The notes under the pieces were generated by a model. The model was not told where the DNA came from. It did not search any database and saw only the letters and a program-made list of their open reading frames with translations. The position numbers and the translations under genes were made by a program. Positions 11,405 through 22,835 of a stretch of 64,000 nt of DNA are shown here, one piece after another. Position 1 is the first letter of the stretch, and each line of letters starts with the position of its first letter. Source of the stretch: Cordilura impudica (taxonomy: Eukaryota > Arthropoda > Insecta > Diptera > Scathophagidae); the NCBI GenBank assembly GCA_963682025.1, contig OY821517.1, positions 335,587,144 through 335,651,143 on the forward strand, given 5' to 3'.

Positions 11405-12289
11405 TGAAGGCTGATTTTTTAGCTATTATCTTTTTGGCAACACTGGTTTAATCAGCTGACGCACGTTTCGTGTTTAGTTTCATTGAATCGTCTTACAAAC
11501 GAACAACGCTTGCAAGTTATTGAATTTTATTATCAAAATGCGTACTCTGTTAAGAAAGTTCATCGCGTGCTTCTTCCATTTAATGGTCAGTTTAATCGAC
11601 GCACTGAAGCGGCCTTTCGTGCTATTATGACTAAATTTCGCACCAAATTTACATTGTTGGACATTGAACCACCAACACGTTTACGTAGAGTGCGAACTGA
11701 AGAAAATATCGCAGATGTATCGGCCAGTGTTAATGATGACCATCAATTATCGATCCGCCCCGTTCGCAGCAATTGGGCGTCTGTTACTCAACCGAGAGAT
11801 GATATCCAACTTTTTTTGCCCAAAATGCAAGAGCTTGACTTGCATGACATGTGGATTCAACAAGACATGCCACACAGCACGCGCAACTTATTAGAGGCGA
11901 GTTCGGTGAACATTTTATTTCACGTTCGGGACCGGTCAATTGGCCGCCTAGATCGTGCGATTTAACGCCTTTAGACTATTTTTTGTGGGGCTATGTTAAA
12001 GCTCATGTCTATACAGACAATCTCGCTTCAATTGACGCATTGGAAGACAATATTGAAGCATTTATTCGTGAGATACCGGCCGAAATGTTGGAAAGAGTAT
12101 GCCAAAATTGGACTAAGCGGATGGAGCATTTGAGGCGCAGTCACGGTCAACATTTGAATGAAATAATCTTCAAACATTAAATTATATGGACCGTACTATC
12201 GATTCAAATAAAGATTTCATGCATTTTTCTGAATTTTATGTGTTTTTTTTTTGGAAAACTTTCCTATAGCTCTTAAAAAATCACCCTTT
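11405..12289 (+). mobile_element. Internally deleted DD41D mariner-family transposon
   Basis: The TIRs are GAAGGCTGATTTTTTAGCTA on the left and the complement of AAAGGGTGATTTTTTAAGAG on the right. The remaining coding part begins MNRLTNEQRLQVIEFYYQNA (N-terminal helix-turn-helix, 11483 on), jumps near residue 90 across a deletion that removes the first catalytic aspartate region, and continues IQQDM...SCDLTPLDYFLWGYVK to the stop at 12180. Counting from the aspartate of QQD to that of PLDYF gives 41 residues, correcting for one frameshift. This is DD41D spacing (rosa/visitor-like in the literature). At under 0.9 kb it cannot make an active transposase. Confidence 0.8.
11483..12180 (+). pseudogene. 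DD41D mariner transposase, deleted and frameshifted
   Basis: Two overlapping frames (11483-11965 and 11851-12180) together cover the N-terminal DNA-binding domain and the C-terminal third of the catalytic domain. The second D is in IQQDM, the third in DLTPLDYFLWG, and the C-terminus ends NEIIFKH. The frameshift lies at about 11880-11900, and the expected central 150 or so residues are absent. Confidence 0.75.
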
Positions 12290-12893
12290 ATAAGTGAAGA
12301 GCGGGAGCCAGGGACCAAATCACCGCATTCGATATCGAGTAAAATCAATCGAAATTCCATATTTTGGCTTATTATTTGAAGAAGACGGACAAACGCTCGA
12401 CTACGATTCGCTTTTCTTCTTAATCAGAGGCCATAATTCTTCAGCTGTGAGAAAGAGAAATTTTTTATATGGGGTCTATGACTAGAATTATCATATGGGG
12501 TTTATTTTAATAGAGTTTATATTAATGAATGTAATTAACATACACAAACCCAACTTGACCGAGATCTATATGGTAAGTTGGATCTTATGGCAAGTTAAGT
12601 CGATTTCATAAGGGTTATTTGTATATGGACTAGGTATGAACATGCACCGATTTTCATAAGTTTCAACAACATTTATCCTATGGCCGATATGAGCTTATAT
12701 ACCAAATTTCATCAAAATATATTCATAATTGCGAACTGGAGTTTGATTAAAAGACTTACATGGACACACAGACGGACGGACGGATATCGCTTATTCGACT
12801 CAGGAAGTTATTCTGAGACTCACATATTTTTGGTAGTTTCAAATATCAGCACAAAGTCATTATGCCCTGACCACATAGTCGTACAGGGTATAA

Positions 12894-13601
12894 TTAAAAG
12901 TTTAAAAAAAATTAATTCTTCTCCTGTTAAAATCTAAACATATAACCTTTGGCATTTTAAGCTCACATATGTATGTTACAACCAGCCCAAAAGGAAATTT
13001 CAAACAAAACATTGTGAAAAATATAAAACATCCAGTGGATTGTGAATCATCAAATTCGTGCTGTTCATCGATCCGAAAGCAACCAATCTGCAGTCAACAC
13101 ATGCAACAAATACTCTAATCAAGCACATGATGAATTTTACACCAGCTTAAATAACATGACGAGGAATTTTAATCAATAAAGTGCGTGCGAACAGATACTC
13201 GTACTCGTAGGCATGGAATTGTACTTTCCAAACACTTTTTAACTTGAGGCTATTTGAAATATTTTCAAGCCATGTCAGTGTTAGCACTCATCGACAACCT
13301 CGTCCAGTGGTTGGTAATTCGAGAATGTTTTAGTGTGTGTGTGTATTTTTTTAAAACAATATTTACAGACATAAACAAGCTTTGTTAACATTTTGTTACG
13401 GTTTGATGGCTAATTGCCTAAAAATCCATTCAGATATTAAACAGTAGAATTTAAAAATTAAAGTATTAAAACTGTTTTAACTACATATTTAAGTATATCT
13501 TTAAGTTTGTTTTAATATTAAGAAAAAACAACAAGATTAAATATTAAAAACCACTTCAGTTTTTAATATGTAAACATACATAATAGATAGTGAGAGTTTC
13601 A
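12894..13601. other. Non-coding AT-rich stretch
   Basis: No open frame or recognised repeat. A short TG run occurs near 13332-13344. The part after 13430 is a loose series of TTTAAAATTAAAG-like words. Confidence 0.4.
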
Positions 13602-14408
13602 TTATACCTTACACCACTATGTGGTCAGGGTATAATGTCTTTATGCTGATGTTTGTAACTACCGAAAATATTTTTTATTATAACGATCGACTCAGAATCA
13701 ATTTCTGAGAATCAATTTCTGATTCGATCTAGCGATTTGGTCCGTCCGTCCGTCTACCAAACTACTACTAAATATATTTTACCTATACTCATCTTTTATT
13801 ATACCGATCGACTTAGAATCACTTTTCGATTTAGTGAATGAATATTTTTTTGGTGAAATTGGCTATGTTAGCATCTATCGGTCTTAGGACAAATGCTACT
13901 GAAATTGGTGAAACTCGCTGCATGTTCAGACCTATGAGATCGACTTAAATTTCCATAAAATCCAAGTTATCATTTATATCTTGTTCAAATTGGATTTCTG
14001 TATGTTTACTAGATTCATTAATCAGTGGTCCAAAAATAGACCTTATAGGACAATTCTTAGTCATAGTCCCCATATGAAGCTGATTCCCGATATTCACTTA
14101 AATCTATACAAAAAAAAAAAAAAAAAAATTGCACAGATTTTTCTAAAATTTTGTTTGTATATATTTTTGCAAAAAATAAGTGATTTTACCAAATATGGTC
14201 AGGATCGGTCCAGTTTGCGGCCTAGTCCCCATATACATATAGCATCTGATACAAACTTTTTCAAATCTGCAGGCAAAAGGATTAATAAAAATTGCTTTCA
14301 TATTTGGGTTATGCTTATTTTTTATATCCAATTAGTTGGACTTAAGACCAATTTTCAAAAAGCATGCTATAGGGTATCGCATAGTCCGACTGACCATAAT
14401 TTTCATTT
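13602..14408 (-). mobile_element. mini-me-like repeat, minus orientation
   Basis: In plus orientation it begins TATACCTTACACCACTATGT and ends TAGGGTATCGCATAGTCCGA, the reverse of the other copies. The GTCC run is at about 13739-13756. Roughly 13670-13730 and 13790-13840 repeat the same GATCGACT..AGAATCA block, so the copy has an internal partial duplication. The 155-codon frame at 13981-14448 lies within the repeat and is not a gene. Confidence 0.65.
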
Positions 14409-14957
14409 TTTCGTTTTGTGCTTTAAATTTAAATTAAAAATTTTATAAAAGTTCCTTCCTTCGTTTCGAAACAACAAAAACTTTTCTACTTCTTTTGCTT
14501 TATAAAAGCTTAAATCTAATAAATTTTACCATTAAAACCATAAGATGGTGAGTTAAACTGAATTAAAAATAATAGAAAGTGAAGAAAAGAAAATTTCGAA
14601 AACATATAAACAACTACGAGTACAAGCTGACTGCTACATGGCACAAAAATGTCAAACTACTACCCAAAATAATCTTGGTGTTACATGTTTGTATGGAGGA
14701 ATGGGTGGAATTAAGAAGAAAATTGAATCTTGGTAATGGGGAAATTAAGTTTTGAGAAGCACTAATATTTCAAATGTTACTTAATCAAGAAAGGTATTCT
14801 TTGCTTAGTACTCCATTAAAACCGCTTAGGACATTTTAACTTTTTTAATTAGTAAAGTTTTTTTTGTTGTTTTTTAATGAAATGACATTTTTTTGTTGGA
14901 TATTTCAAAACGAGTGAAGAATTCTTTAGAAAAATGTCTATAAATATATATATATAT
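14409..14957. other. Non-coding stretch before the hAT-like element
   Basis: No gene or clear repeat seen. It ends in an (AT)n run that served as target for the element starting at 14958. Confidence 0.4.
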
Positions 14958-17900
14958 TAGGGCGGGTCGATTTATTTTTCGACAATTTCCATATGATTTC
15001 CGTATTCTATGGGTTATTCCATGAAAATTTGCCGAAGGAACCATACCTCTATCGTTGAAATCGAGTCCCCTACTTTTTGTTGGTAGATTTTTTCCCAAAT
15101 TGACGTTCGTATGAAATATTACCTACACGTTCACATCCATAACTCAAAAACTATTGATCGGGTTTAATCGCGTTGGAAATATATAAATATATTGATCAAT
15201 ATACAAAGAAAAATCTCCAACATTGGTCCAACGGTTCAAAAGTTACGGGCATTTTTGTCCAAATTTTGGAGCATTTTTCCATTTTTTTCATGATTTTGTC
15301 CAAGAATATTACTTTCATGGCCATTTTTTTGGCTCAATTTTTTTGACTTACGAAGCTTACGAACCTTACGATAGACTTCTTTATTTTTGTTTGTTTATAA
15401 TATTCCAGTGCAAGAAGGATAGAGATAAAGATGATGCCAGTCATTTACTGTTATATGCTCTCATTTGCTCTCTTTTTAGGGTTTGCATACGATTTATAAA
15501 GAATAATTCTTCGCTTACGTCATTTTGACAACAACAAATACACAGCAATTCTAATTGGACGAAACAATCAGCTGTAGTTGGCGGGGTGGTGCTTCCAGTG
15601 TATGCTAGTTTTGTTTGAGCGTCATTTCAGTGAAGTGTTACTTGAAATAACTAACAAATAATCAAACTATTTTGAAATTTAGAAAAGATTTAAAGGTAAG
15701 TGTAAAAACATTGCTAACTTTTATAGTTAATAGTTATATTATTATTCTATGAAAAACATATTTAGTTCTTTTAGTGACGGTTTAAAAAATGGATTCAGAG
15801 CCTGGTTCATCGTAAAATACAAGAGATACCCAACGCAGTAGTTTGCCACATTTGGTCTCTCATGATGTTTTTTCTTTTGGCGTGGCCTGTGAATTACCTG
15901 ATATTAATCTGTCAACTAAACGAGATATATTGAAGTACAATTTTTTCTTGGCCGAACGTTCAAAAGCCCAAAGCAAAATGTTTTCGTATAAAAGATTTAC
16001 TCCCCAAGTAGAAGACAGATTATTAGAAATTTGGAATCAACTTAATATTGAACTTATACTCAAAGGTGGCATTATTAGAAAATTGAATAATTTGCTTGAC
16101 GCATATAGTAATGCAGATAAACAACGAGTAAAACGCGCAACAGAATTCAAAAAATTCGTAGAATCAACAAACCAATTATTCAACATTGGAAAATGTAAAT
16201 GCAACTTGAAAGAAAACGACTGCTCATGTGGATCTATCCCAGAAAACTTAAAAGATTTCATGCGCGATCAATATAATGACAGAATACAAACGATACCGGA
16301 ACACGATAGTGGAAGTGAAGAGACGATACCAACGACTATACTAACAATCCCAGTGAGCAACGATCCTACATACGAACCACATTATGACGAAATGGAAGTT
16401 GATGTGAGAGGAGGTTCAGAATTAGTTCTACCACCACAAACGTACACTCCCAGATACAATACTAAAAATTATGCAATGATGTGTGACAGATTTGGTGTGC
16501 ATGATAGAATGGGATCAGCATTGGCAACAGCTCTGATGGAAGACCTGGGCGTAAAAGATGCTCATGACAATCTTGTCATCATGGATAAAAGTAAACTTCG
16601 TAGAGAAAGAGAAAAATGGAGACAAGACGCATTTCGTAAGCGGTATGATGGCTCGAATTTGATATCATTTTCATTCGACGGCAGGAAAAATGATGCTCTA
16701 ACTGTAGAAAAAATTGATGAGAAGTTGCATCCAAGGATGGTTAAAGAACCTCATCTAGTTGTTTTGAGGGAACCAAAATCTCAATTGATAGGCTACACAA
16801 AACTAGAAAGTGAAACTGCGACAAGCAAAGTCAACAAATTGATCGAATTCTTCCAAGAAAAACAATTGTCTCTCGATTCATTAATTGCCATATGCGCTGA
16901 TGGTGAACCAACAAATACTGGCGTACATGGTGGAATTTTGTGACTATTCGAAAAACAGTTAAAGAGACCACTGCACTGGTTTGTGTGTCTTCTGCACTTC
17001 AACGAGCTTCCGTTTAGACATTTGTTTGACACTTTAGACAAATCAACCACCACTGGACCACGATCAACTACCGGAAAGTTGAGCTCAAAAATTGCTGATT
17101 GTGAAAATCTTCCGGTATGTAATATTTATAGCTGATTCTTTACCATTTTTTATTCTATTTTTTAGCTTTTATGTTTTCTTTTCAGGTGGTAACCGATTTT
17201 GAGGAAATCGCTTTGGAAAATATGCCTCCTGGTGATTTAAATCCAGAAGAATTATCTACTGATTCGAGGTACTTGATGTTAATGGCCAATGCAATTTCTA
17301 ATGGTGTGGTTCCTGCGGATTTGTCTCACATAAAACCAGGGCCAATTGCACATTCTCGTTGGCTGACCAAAGCCAATAGATTATTACGGTTGTATGTGAC
17401 AACTAATAATCCAACTGAAAATTTAAAAATTCTGGCTAACTATATAATAAAAGTATACACGCCAATGTATTTCAATGTTAAGTATTATAGCTCTGCCGCA
17501 TACGGTAGTACATTACTTTTTAAATTTATTACTTGGACACGATTTTTACCACCGAATTTACTTGGAGTTGTAAATACAGTAATTCAAGATAATCCATATT
17601 TTGCATACTCAGAAAATATCTTACTATCTATGTTGTTTGATGATAGAATGGAAAAACGAAGCATTGCTATAAAGAAGATTTTACATTACCGAAGAGATAT
17701 TGTCGACCCAACGGAACTTAGAGTTTATAAAAAATCTCTTATAAACTTTAATTGTACGGAATATACAAATATGATTGATTTAAATGACGATACCATTTTA
17801 TTCGAACCACCGTTTACGCAAAGTTATTCGTATGAACATTTGGAGGGATATTTAAATTACGAAGTGCCACCGTTCGATGATCCACAAATTCCTTTACACA

Positions 17901-18482
17901 TTCAAGGAACGGAAAGACATGTCCAATTGCTGGCTGCCACTGCTAAACGAGTTGCAGGAAAGAATGTAGAAGGCGCTATGGCGACGACATTAGAGAGCCG
18001 TACGAAAACACCCAGACTTGAAAGCAAACAAGACTTTCAGAAAAAATAATGTTTTTTCACATTTTGTCTTTTACTACACTCAAATTGAATATTTTTTTTT
18101 TGATAATAGGTTGATAGATACTTTATTATCTCTTAATTTGAATTTTTGTACAAAAAAAAAATAAAAAGGGGAAAAAAATCAAAAATTTGGTTGTATGTGT
18201 TATTTTGTTTTAGCAATATCGCATGAATTAATCAACCGAATTCGATAAATTTGGGCTTAAACTCTTCCGATCGATAGTTTTTGAGTTATGGATGTGAACG
18301 TGTAGGTAATATTTCATACGAACGTCAATTTGGGAAAAAATCTACCAACAAAAAGTAGGGGACTCGATTTTAACGATAGAGGTATGGTTCCTTCGGCAAA
18401 TTTTCATGGAATAACCCATAGAATACGGAAATCATAGGGAAATTGGTGAATTTTTTCACTCCCTACAAATCGACCCGCCCTA
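14958..18482 (+). mobile_element. 3.5-kb hAT-like DNA transposon, nearly intact
   Basis: The ends TAGGGCGGGTCGATTT and AAATCGACCCGCCCTA lie in long inverted repeats of about 230-250 bp (14958-15190 and 18235-18482), which share AAGGAACCATACCTCTATCG or its complement. The element is flanked on both sides by ATATATAT, consistent with an 8-bp target duplication, although the AT-run target makes this weak evidence on its own. Inside is one transposase gene with two introns, broken by two stop codons. Confidence 0.8.
15789..18049 (+). pseudogene. hAT-like transposase with two in-frame stops
   Basis: A start at 15789 (MDSEPGSS) is followed by a stop at 15813-15815, after which the same frame runs to a second stop (TGA, 16941-16943) and on to a GT-AG intron at 17115-17185. 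It finishes at 18049. About 730 codons in all. A 5' untranslated intron is likely at 15694-15779. Motifs in order: a cysteine cluster CKCNLKENDCSCG near 16190; MCDRFGVHDRMGSALATALM; FSFDGRKNDAL (candidate first aspartate); ICADGEPTNTGVHGGIL (second aspartate); VCLLHFNELPFRHLF (CxxH-like); AHSRWLTKANRLLRLYV (RW motif). The aspartate, CxxH and RW order resembles hAT transposases, and its decayed relative is at 8090-9640. I recognise it as a widespread arthropod multi-copy protein. With only two nonsense changes, the insertion is probably recent. Confidence 0.75.
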
Positions 18483-18621
18483 ATATATATATTAGAGTGG
18501 GTCAAATAGTTCCGATGAGAAAAAGCGATATGCGTATTGTAAGAAATTTATCCTAAACAACTAAGGGTCTAAAATTAAAACCTAGCTCCCAACGAGAGAC
18601 ATAAATATATCAATTTTGAGG
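18483..18621. repeat. Fragment of a TAGAGTGGGTC-ended repeat
   Basis: It starts TTAGAGTGGGTCAAATAG directly after the preceding element's flank. The start resembles the TAGGG(C/T)GGGTC termini of the neighbouring families. The rest is cut off by the Tc1 element. Confidence 0.35.
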
Positions 18622-18864
18622 TACATTAGTCGGCATAATTATTTTGAAAAAAAACAAAATGATGCATTTTTATCTTCAATTTTTAGTTGTCTTTATAGAA
18701 TATAATTATTTTTTTATTTTGTTTAGATATTACTAATATAAACTAAAAAATAACTCAATAGAGTTTCTTTCATAAAAAATTAGAAAGTTATGAATGAAAG
18801 TAATTTTGGGGTTGTTGGCATAAGTATTTTGACAAGTTATTATTATAAAAAAAGAAGCTTTATA

Positions 18865-20148
18865 AAGGGTCCGCCATCTATCGTTTTTTTTTTTCAACTA
18901 GTGCTTATTTCATGAATGGTAACACTTAGCTCATGTCTGATTCGACAGATAATTAGTTTTATCCTTCCGCTGAACGAATATGGTTGTGTATACGCTTGAA
19001 CAACGTTGGGAAATATTGCGACATTACTTTGAAAATCATGGCAATGTTGCAGAATGTGTGCGAAAATTGCGTACGGATTTTGGAAGAAGAGAAGCACTTT
19101 CAGCTCCGTATGTTCGTTATCTTGTGAAAAAAAGTGAAGGAAACTGGCATCCTCATCGATAAACCAAAGCGTGAAAAGCCAAAAATAGTGCGTACACCCG
19201 AGAATATTGCTGCTGTGTGTGCGTGAAGCGCCATCAACATCAATTCACCGTCGTTCTCAAGAACTGAACATTTCGGAGGCATCATTGAGACGAATTTTGC
19301 ATAAAGACCTTGGTATGACGCCATACAAAGTCCAATTGGTTCAGGAGTTGAAGCCAACTGACCATCCAATGCGTTTTCGCTTCGCTAAGTGGGCCTGCGA
19401 TCGATAGAAGATGCCGATTCTGCCAAAAAAAAAAATCATATTTTCAGATGAAGCTCATTTTGATCTTGGCGGGTATGTAAACAAGCAAAATTGTCGCATT
19501 TGGGGCACAGAAAACCCGCACGCATACATTGAAAAGCCGATACACCCAAAACGAGTCACTGTTTGGTGCGGATTTTGGTCCAGAGGCATAATTGGGCCAT
19601 TTTTCTTCGAAAATGAGCAACAAGTGGCCGTTACAGTCAATGGCGATCGTTATCGGGCCATGTTGAACGAATTTTTGTTCACAAAAATTGAAGAGGAGGA
19701 TATTGGCAACATTTGGTTTCAACAGGATGGCGCTACGTGCTACACAGCCGAAGCTACACTCGATGTTTTGCGCCCTGTTTTTGAAGATCGCATTATCAGT
19801 CGCAGAGCTGATGTCGTTTGGCCACATCGGAGCTGCGATTTGACACCGTTGACTATTATTTGTAGGGTGCCCTCAAAGATAAGTGTTACGCCAACAAGCC
19901 AGAGACAATTGACGCTTTAAAGGACAATATTCGTGAAGCCATTGCACACAATCGATAATGTGCTTAAAAATTGGACCGATCGTGTAGGCTACTGCATGAC
20001 CAGCCGAGGCAGCCATTTGAATGAAATTATCTTCCATTATTAACCCGAAGGATTGTACTTCCAAATAAAAAAAGAAATTTGAGATAATATTCAGTAGTTT
20101 TTTTTTATAGCTTTTTCAAAAAAAAAAAAAGTTATTTGGCGGACCCTT
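18865..20148 (+). mobile_element. DD41D mariner-family transposon nested in Tc1
   Basis: The ends AAGGGTCCGCCA and TGGCGGACCCTT are flanked by TA on each side (18863-18864, 20149-20150). Length 1284 bp, as expected for a full mariner. One transposase gene of about 350 codons occupies 18980-20043. Confidence 0.85.
18980..20043 (+). pseudogene. DD41D mariner transposase, frameshifted
   Basis: It starts MVVYTLEQRWEILRHYFENH (helix-turn-helix). Frames change at about 19155, 19225 and 19405. First aspartate in IIFSDEAHFDLGGYVNKQN; second in IWFQQDGATCY. The third aspartate codon is lost to a one-base deletion: the sequence reads DLTPLTIICRVP where DLTPLDYYLWG is expected, so the catalytic triad is broken. 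The spacing from QQD to the expected PLD is 41 residues, as in the other mariner at 11405-12289, though the TIRs differ. Confidence 0.8.
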
Positions 20149-20149
20149 T

Positions 20150-21060
20150 ATTTAACAAATGTATAAAAATTTGATTATGAGTTAATAAAATGTATAGCCC
20201 TTTTGGCTTCAATAAATTTTTGAAGCCGTCTTGGAGCTGAGTCCAGTAAATTTTGAAGGACCCCTGACAATATCTCATTCCAAAGGGAAGGGACCCAGGA
20301 AATTGTCTCTTCTTTGATTTTATGTAATAACCAATTCTTTTACGTTTGATAAGAGACCACACGTTTTCAATGGTATTCCAGTCTGGACTTTGGGGTGGCC
20401 ACTCCAGAGTATAGCAACAACAAATATTTGGATATCATCCTACTTTTGTGGCATATGGAATTGTCCTGTTGCAGGATAAATGATTCTCCAATCAACCTGT
20501 CACCGAAAGGGAAAGCGTTATCATTTCGGGTGCTCAAATATTGGCCTTAGTTCATAGAGCCGGCGATGGGAACCAAGTCACCCAACCCATTGTTCGCAAT
20601 GTGCCTCCAGAACATGACAGAGCCTCTACCATGGCTCACGTTTTGGCCTTCGTACCTGTGGCAACCTCACAAAAATCTTTTGTTTTGATGATTTGAACTC
20701 AAAGGAACGCTTCTCCAAAACTCTTTGGGCTTCTGAAGATGCTCCTTTGGGAAGGCCAATCTTTTCAGCTTGTTCACATCTGATATAGAGGTATGTTCTT
20801 ACTTTGTATATTTTAAAATCTCCGTCATTTAAACGTCGCCGAACACTATGCTCACTGATTGGATTCTTGGCCGACTGATTCCATTGATTTAAAGCGGATT
20901 GAGGCTTTAGGTGAATATTTTTTTGAAATTCCCGCAGAAGGATTCGGTCTTCAATTAGCGTTGTTTTGCCTTTAGCACCTGATCAAGGTAAGTTTCTGAT
21001 GTAATTATGTTCTTTAATTTGTCAATTTGATAGTGCACTGTTCGGCGCGACAAATTAAAT
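20150..21060 (-). pseudogene. Tc1-type DDE transposase, degraded
   Basis: The minus strand holds scattered Tc1 blocks: the second helix-turn-helix (SEHSVRRRL near 20840-20860), an ILQQDN aspartate near 20470, and TIENVWSLIKRKRIGYYI near 20330-20370, followed by a C-terminus rich in K and L. The first catalytic aspartate region cannot be read cleanly. Non-functional. Confidence 0.65.
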
Positions 21061-21539
21061 TCCATTACAATGCTTTTACTGCGACGCCAGAATTAAAATT
21101 GCCAATATTGAAGCTCTAGCAACACAGCTTAACTCGGCCGTTTTTCCAATGATCTCCAATAACTTTTATTAAATATTTTATTTGAATATTATAAAAAAAA
21201 TGTCAATAAAATTTAAATAGGAAAGTTATTTTATTGTCACTTGCTAAACCATGTGCGAACACTGCCACACAGGTTTTGTCAAAATACCTGTGTCACAAAA
21301 AAATTCGCTGTCTGCTTGCTTTCTTATCTGCAGAAAGGGAATGCAAAACGTAAACGGCAAAATATTGGGCACGCGTTAAGATTTAAATATGGATTTTATT
21401 TTGAAGCTAACCCGTGTACCGTTAGTTCGTGCAATCAAACGAACTGGACAAGAAAACATCACAGTTGCGTATGTCAAAATAATTATGCCGACTAGTGTAT
21501 TTTAAAACACCGCATGGATTTCATGTCATATGTTATGTT

Positions 21540-22835
21540 ACAGTATTAATAATTTCTGCATAATTCTCTCGATTCCGCGCCATATGAACTAATTCACATA
21601 TAATTCTTAAGCCTGTCCAATTTCTTATATTTCTTAGTCACGACATTTGCTTTCTTCCTATGCCTCTTCTTCCTTCTATTCTGCCTTGTAGTATTATTCA
21701 TATTTTTCACCTTTAATAATATGGCCAATATAGAAAATTTTACGTTGTTTTATTAGTTTTAATATTTCTCGTTCCTTTTGTAACCTATTTAGAACTTCTG
21801 TGTTTGACACTCGGTCAGTCCATTTAATTTTTAAATATCAAATGCTTCTAATTTGTTAATGTCTGCTACTTTTAGTGTTCACGTTTCAACTCCATATAGT
21901 AGGACTGACCACACATAGCATTTCATAAACCATATAAGAAGTTTTATGCTTATTTCAATGCTTGTTAAATTTACAGAAAGTGCTTCTAGCTAGCTTATCT
22001 CTTTATCACATTCCCAACACTCTTGTAACCAGCAACCCTGGTATTTAAACTTTGACACTCGTCCAAGCTGTTCGTTATTAATGTTAATAATACAGTCAGA
22101 ATACGGGTTTCTATTTCTGCTGATAATCATATATTTGGTTTTTTCTTTAATCATTTCAAGACCGCTATTGTTGCTGTAAATATTTACTGCGTTTAAAAGT
22201 TGTTGCAGATCATCCATGTTGTCGGCCAATAGTGTCGTGTCATCTGCGTATCGAATATTGTTAATATATTGACCATTAACTTTAATTCCAATATTCAATT
22301 GATCCAATGCTTTTTGAAATATGCATTCCACATAAATATTAAAAAGTAATGGGGACTAAATTCACCCTTGCCGAACTCCTCTTTTTATAGAGACACTTCC
22401 CGTCACCAAAGCGAACTTCAGCTTTTTGAGTCCAGTAAAGTGATTTTATCCAGTTAATTTCTTTACTATCTATATTAATAACTATTAAAACATAAACTAA
22501 TTTATCATGTTGTACTCCATCAAAAGCTTTTTCATAATCAATAAAGCATAAGAATACAGCTTTTTGTACATCTTTGCACTTCTGTATTAAAACTTGAATA
22601 CTAAACAAAGCTTCACGTGTACCCATTCCAAACTGGAATCGGCCCATATATAATTCGCATGTTTTGTATATGCGTTGATGAATAATTTTCAAAAATATTT
22701 TCAACGACTGACACATCAGAATTATTAATCTAAAATTCTTACATCTTCTTGCGGTATTTTTCTTACCACGGTTTCAAATTAGTCTTGTTCTCAGTGCTTG
22801 TGCAAAATAGGGGGGTTTATTACAATATATATATA
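21540..22835 (-). pseudogene. RTE-type LINE, reverse transcriptase 3' half
   Basis: The minus strand encodes FLCFIDYEKAFDGVQHDKLV (motif A) in 22339-22716, then IRYADDTTLLADNMDDLQQL (YADD catalytic motif) in 21990-22331, with frameshifts between, and LLYGVET further on near 21890. The order matches an RTE-clade reverse transcriptase. The upstream half is at 25590-27330, separated by the long-TIR transposon at 22836-25587. Confidence 0.8.

Larger units (their letters stand above)
11087..12893 (+). mobile_element. mini-me-like repeat split by a mariner insertion
   Basis: The left part starts ACAAGTAACAAAATTATGG with TCTAGACCGACTGTACGATA. The right part (12290-12893) resumes at AAGTGAAGAGCGGGAGC and ends CGTACAGGGTATAATT, with a short GACG run near 12770. 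In undisturbed copies ATAGATTTAAGTGAAGATCG is continuous, so the interruption at about 11405-12289 is exact. Confidence 0.7.
18624..21497 (-). mobile_element. Tc1-family transposon carrying a nested mariner
   Basis: The terminal repeats CATTAGTCGGCATAATTATT and the complement of CACTAGTCGGCATAATTATT are flanked by TA at 18622-18623 and 21498-21499. Remains of a minus-strand Tc1 transposase fill about 20150-21060: NPISEHSVRRRLNDGDFKIY, FILQQDN, and ENVWSLIKRKRIGYYIK, whose E corresponds to the last residue of the DDE triad. Stops and frameshifts are frequent. Without the nested mariner (18865-20148) the element is about 1.6 kb, a normal Tc1 length. Confidence 0.8.

Noticed and set aside
13981..14448. 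155-codon plus-strand frame
   Set aside because: It lies wholly within a reversed mini-me-like repeat. Other copies do not keep the frame.
15223..15528. 101-codon plus frame rich in F and H
   Set aside because: It lies in the 5' non-coding and subterminal part of the hAT-like element, upstream of its transposase start and likely 5' intron. No homology recognised.
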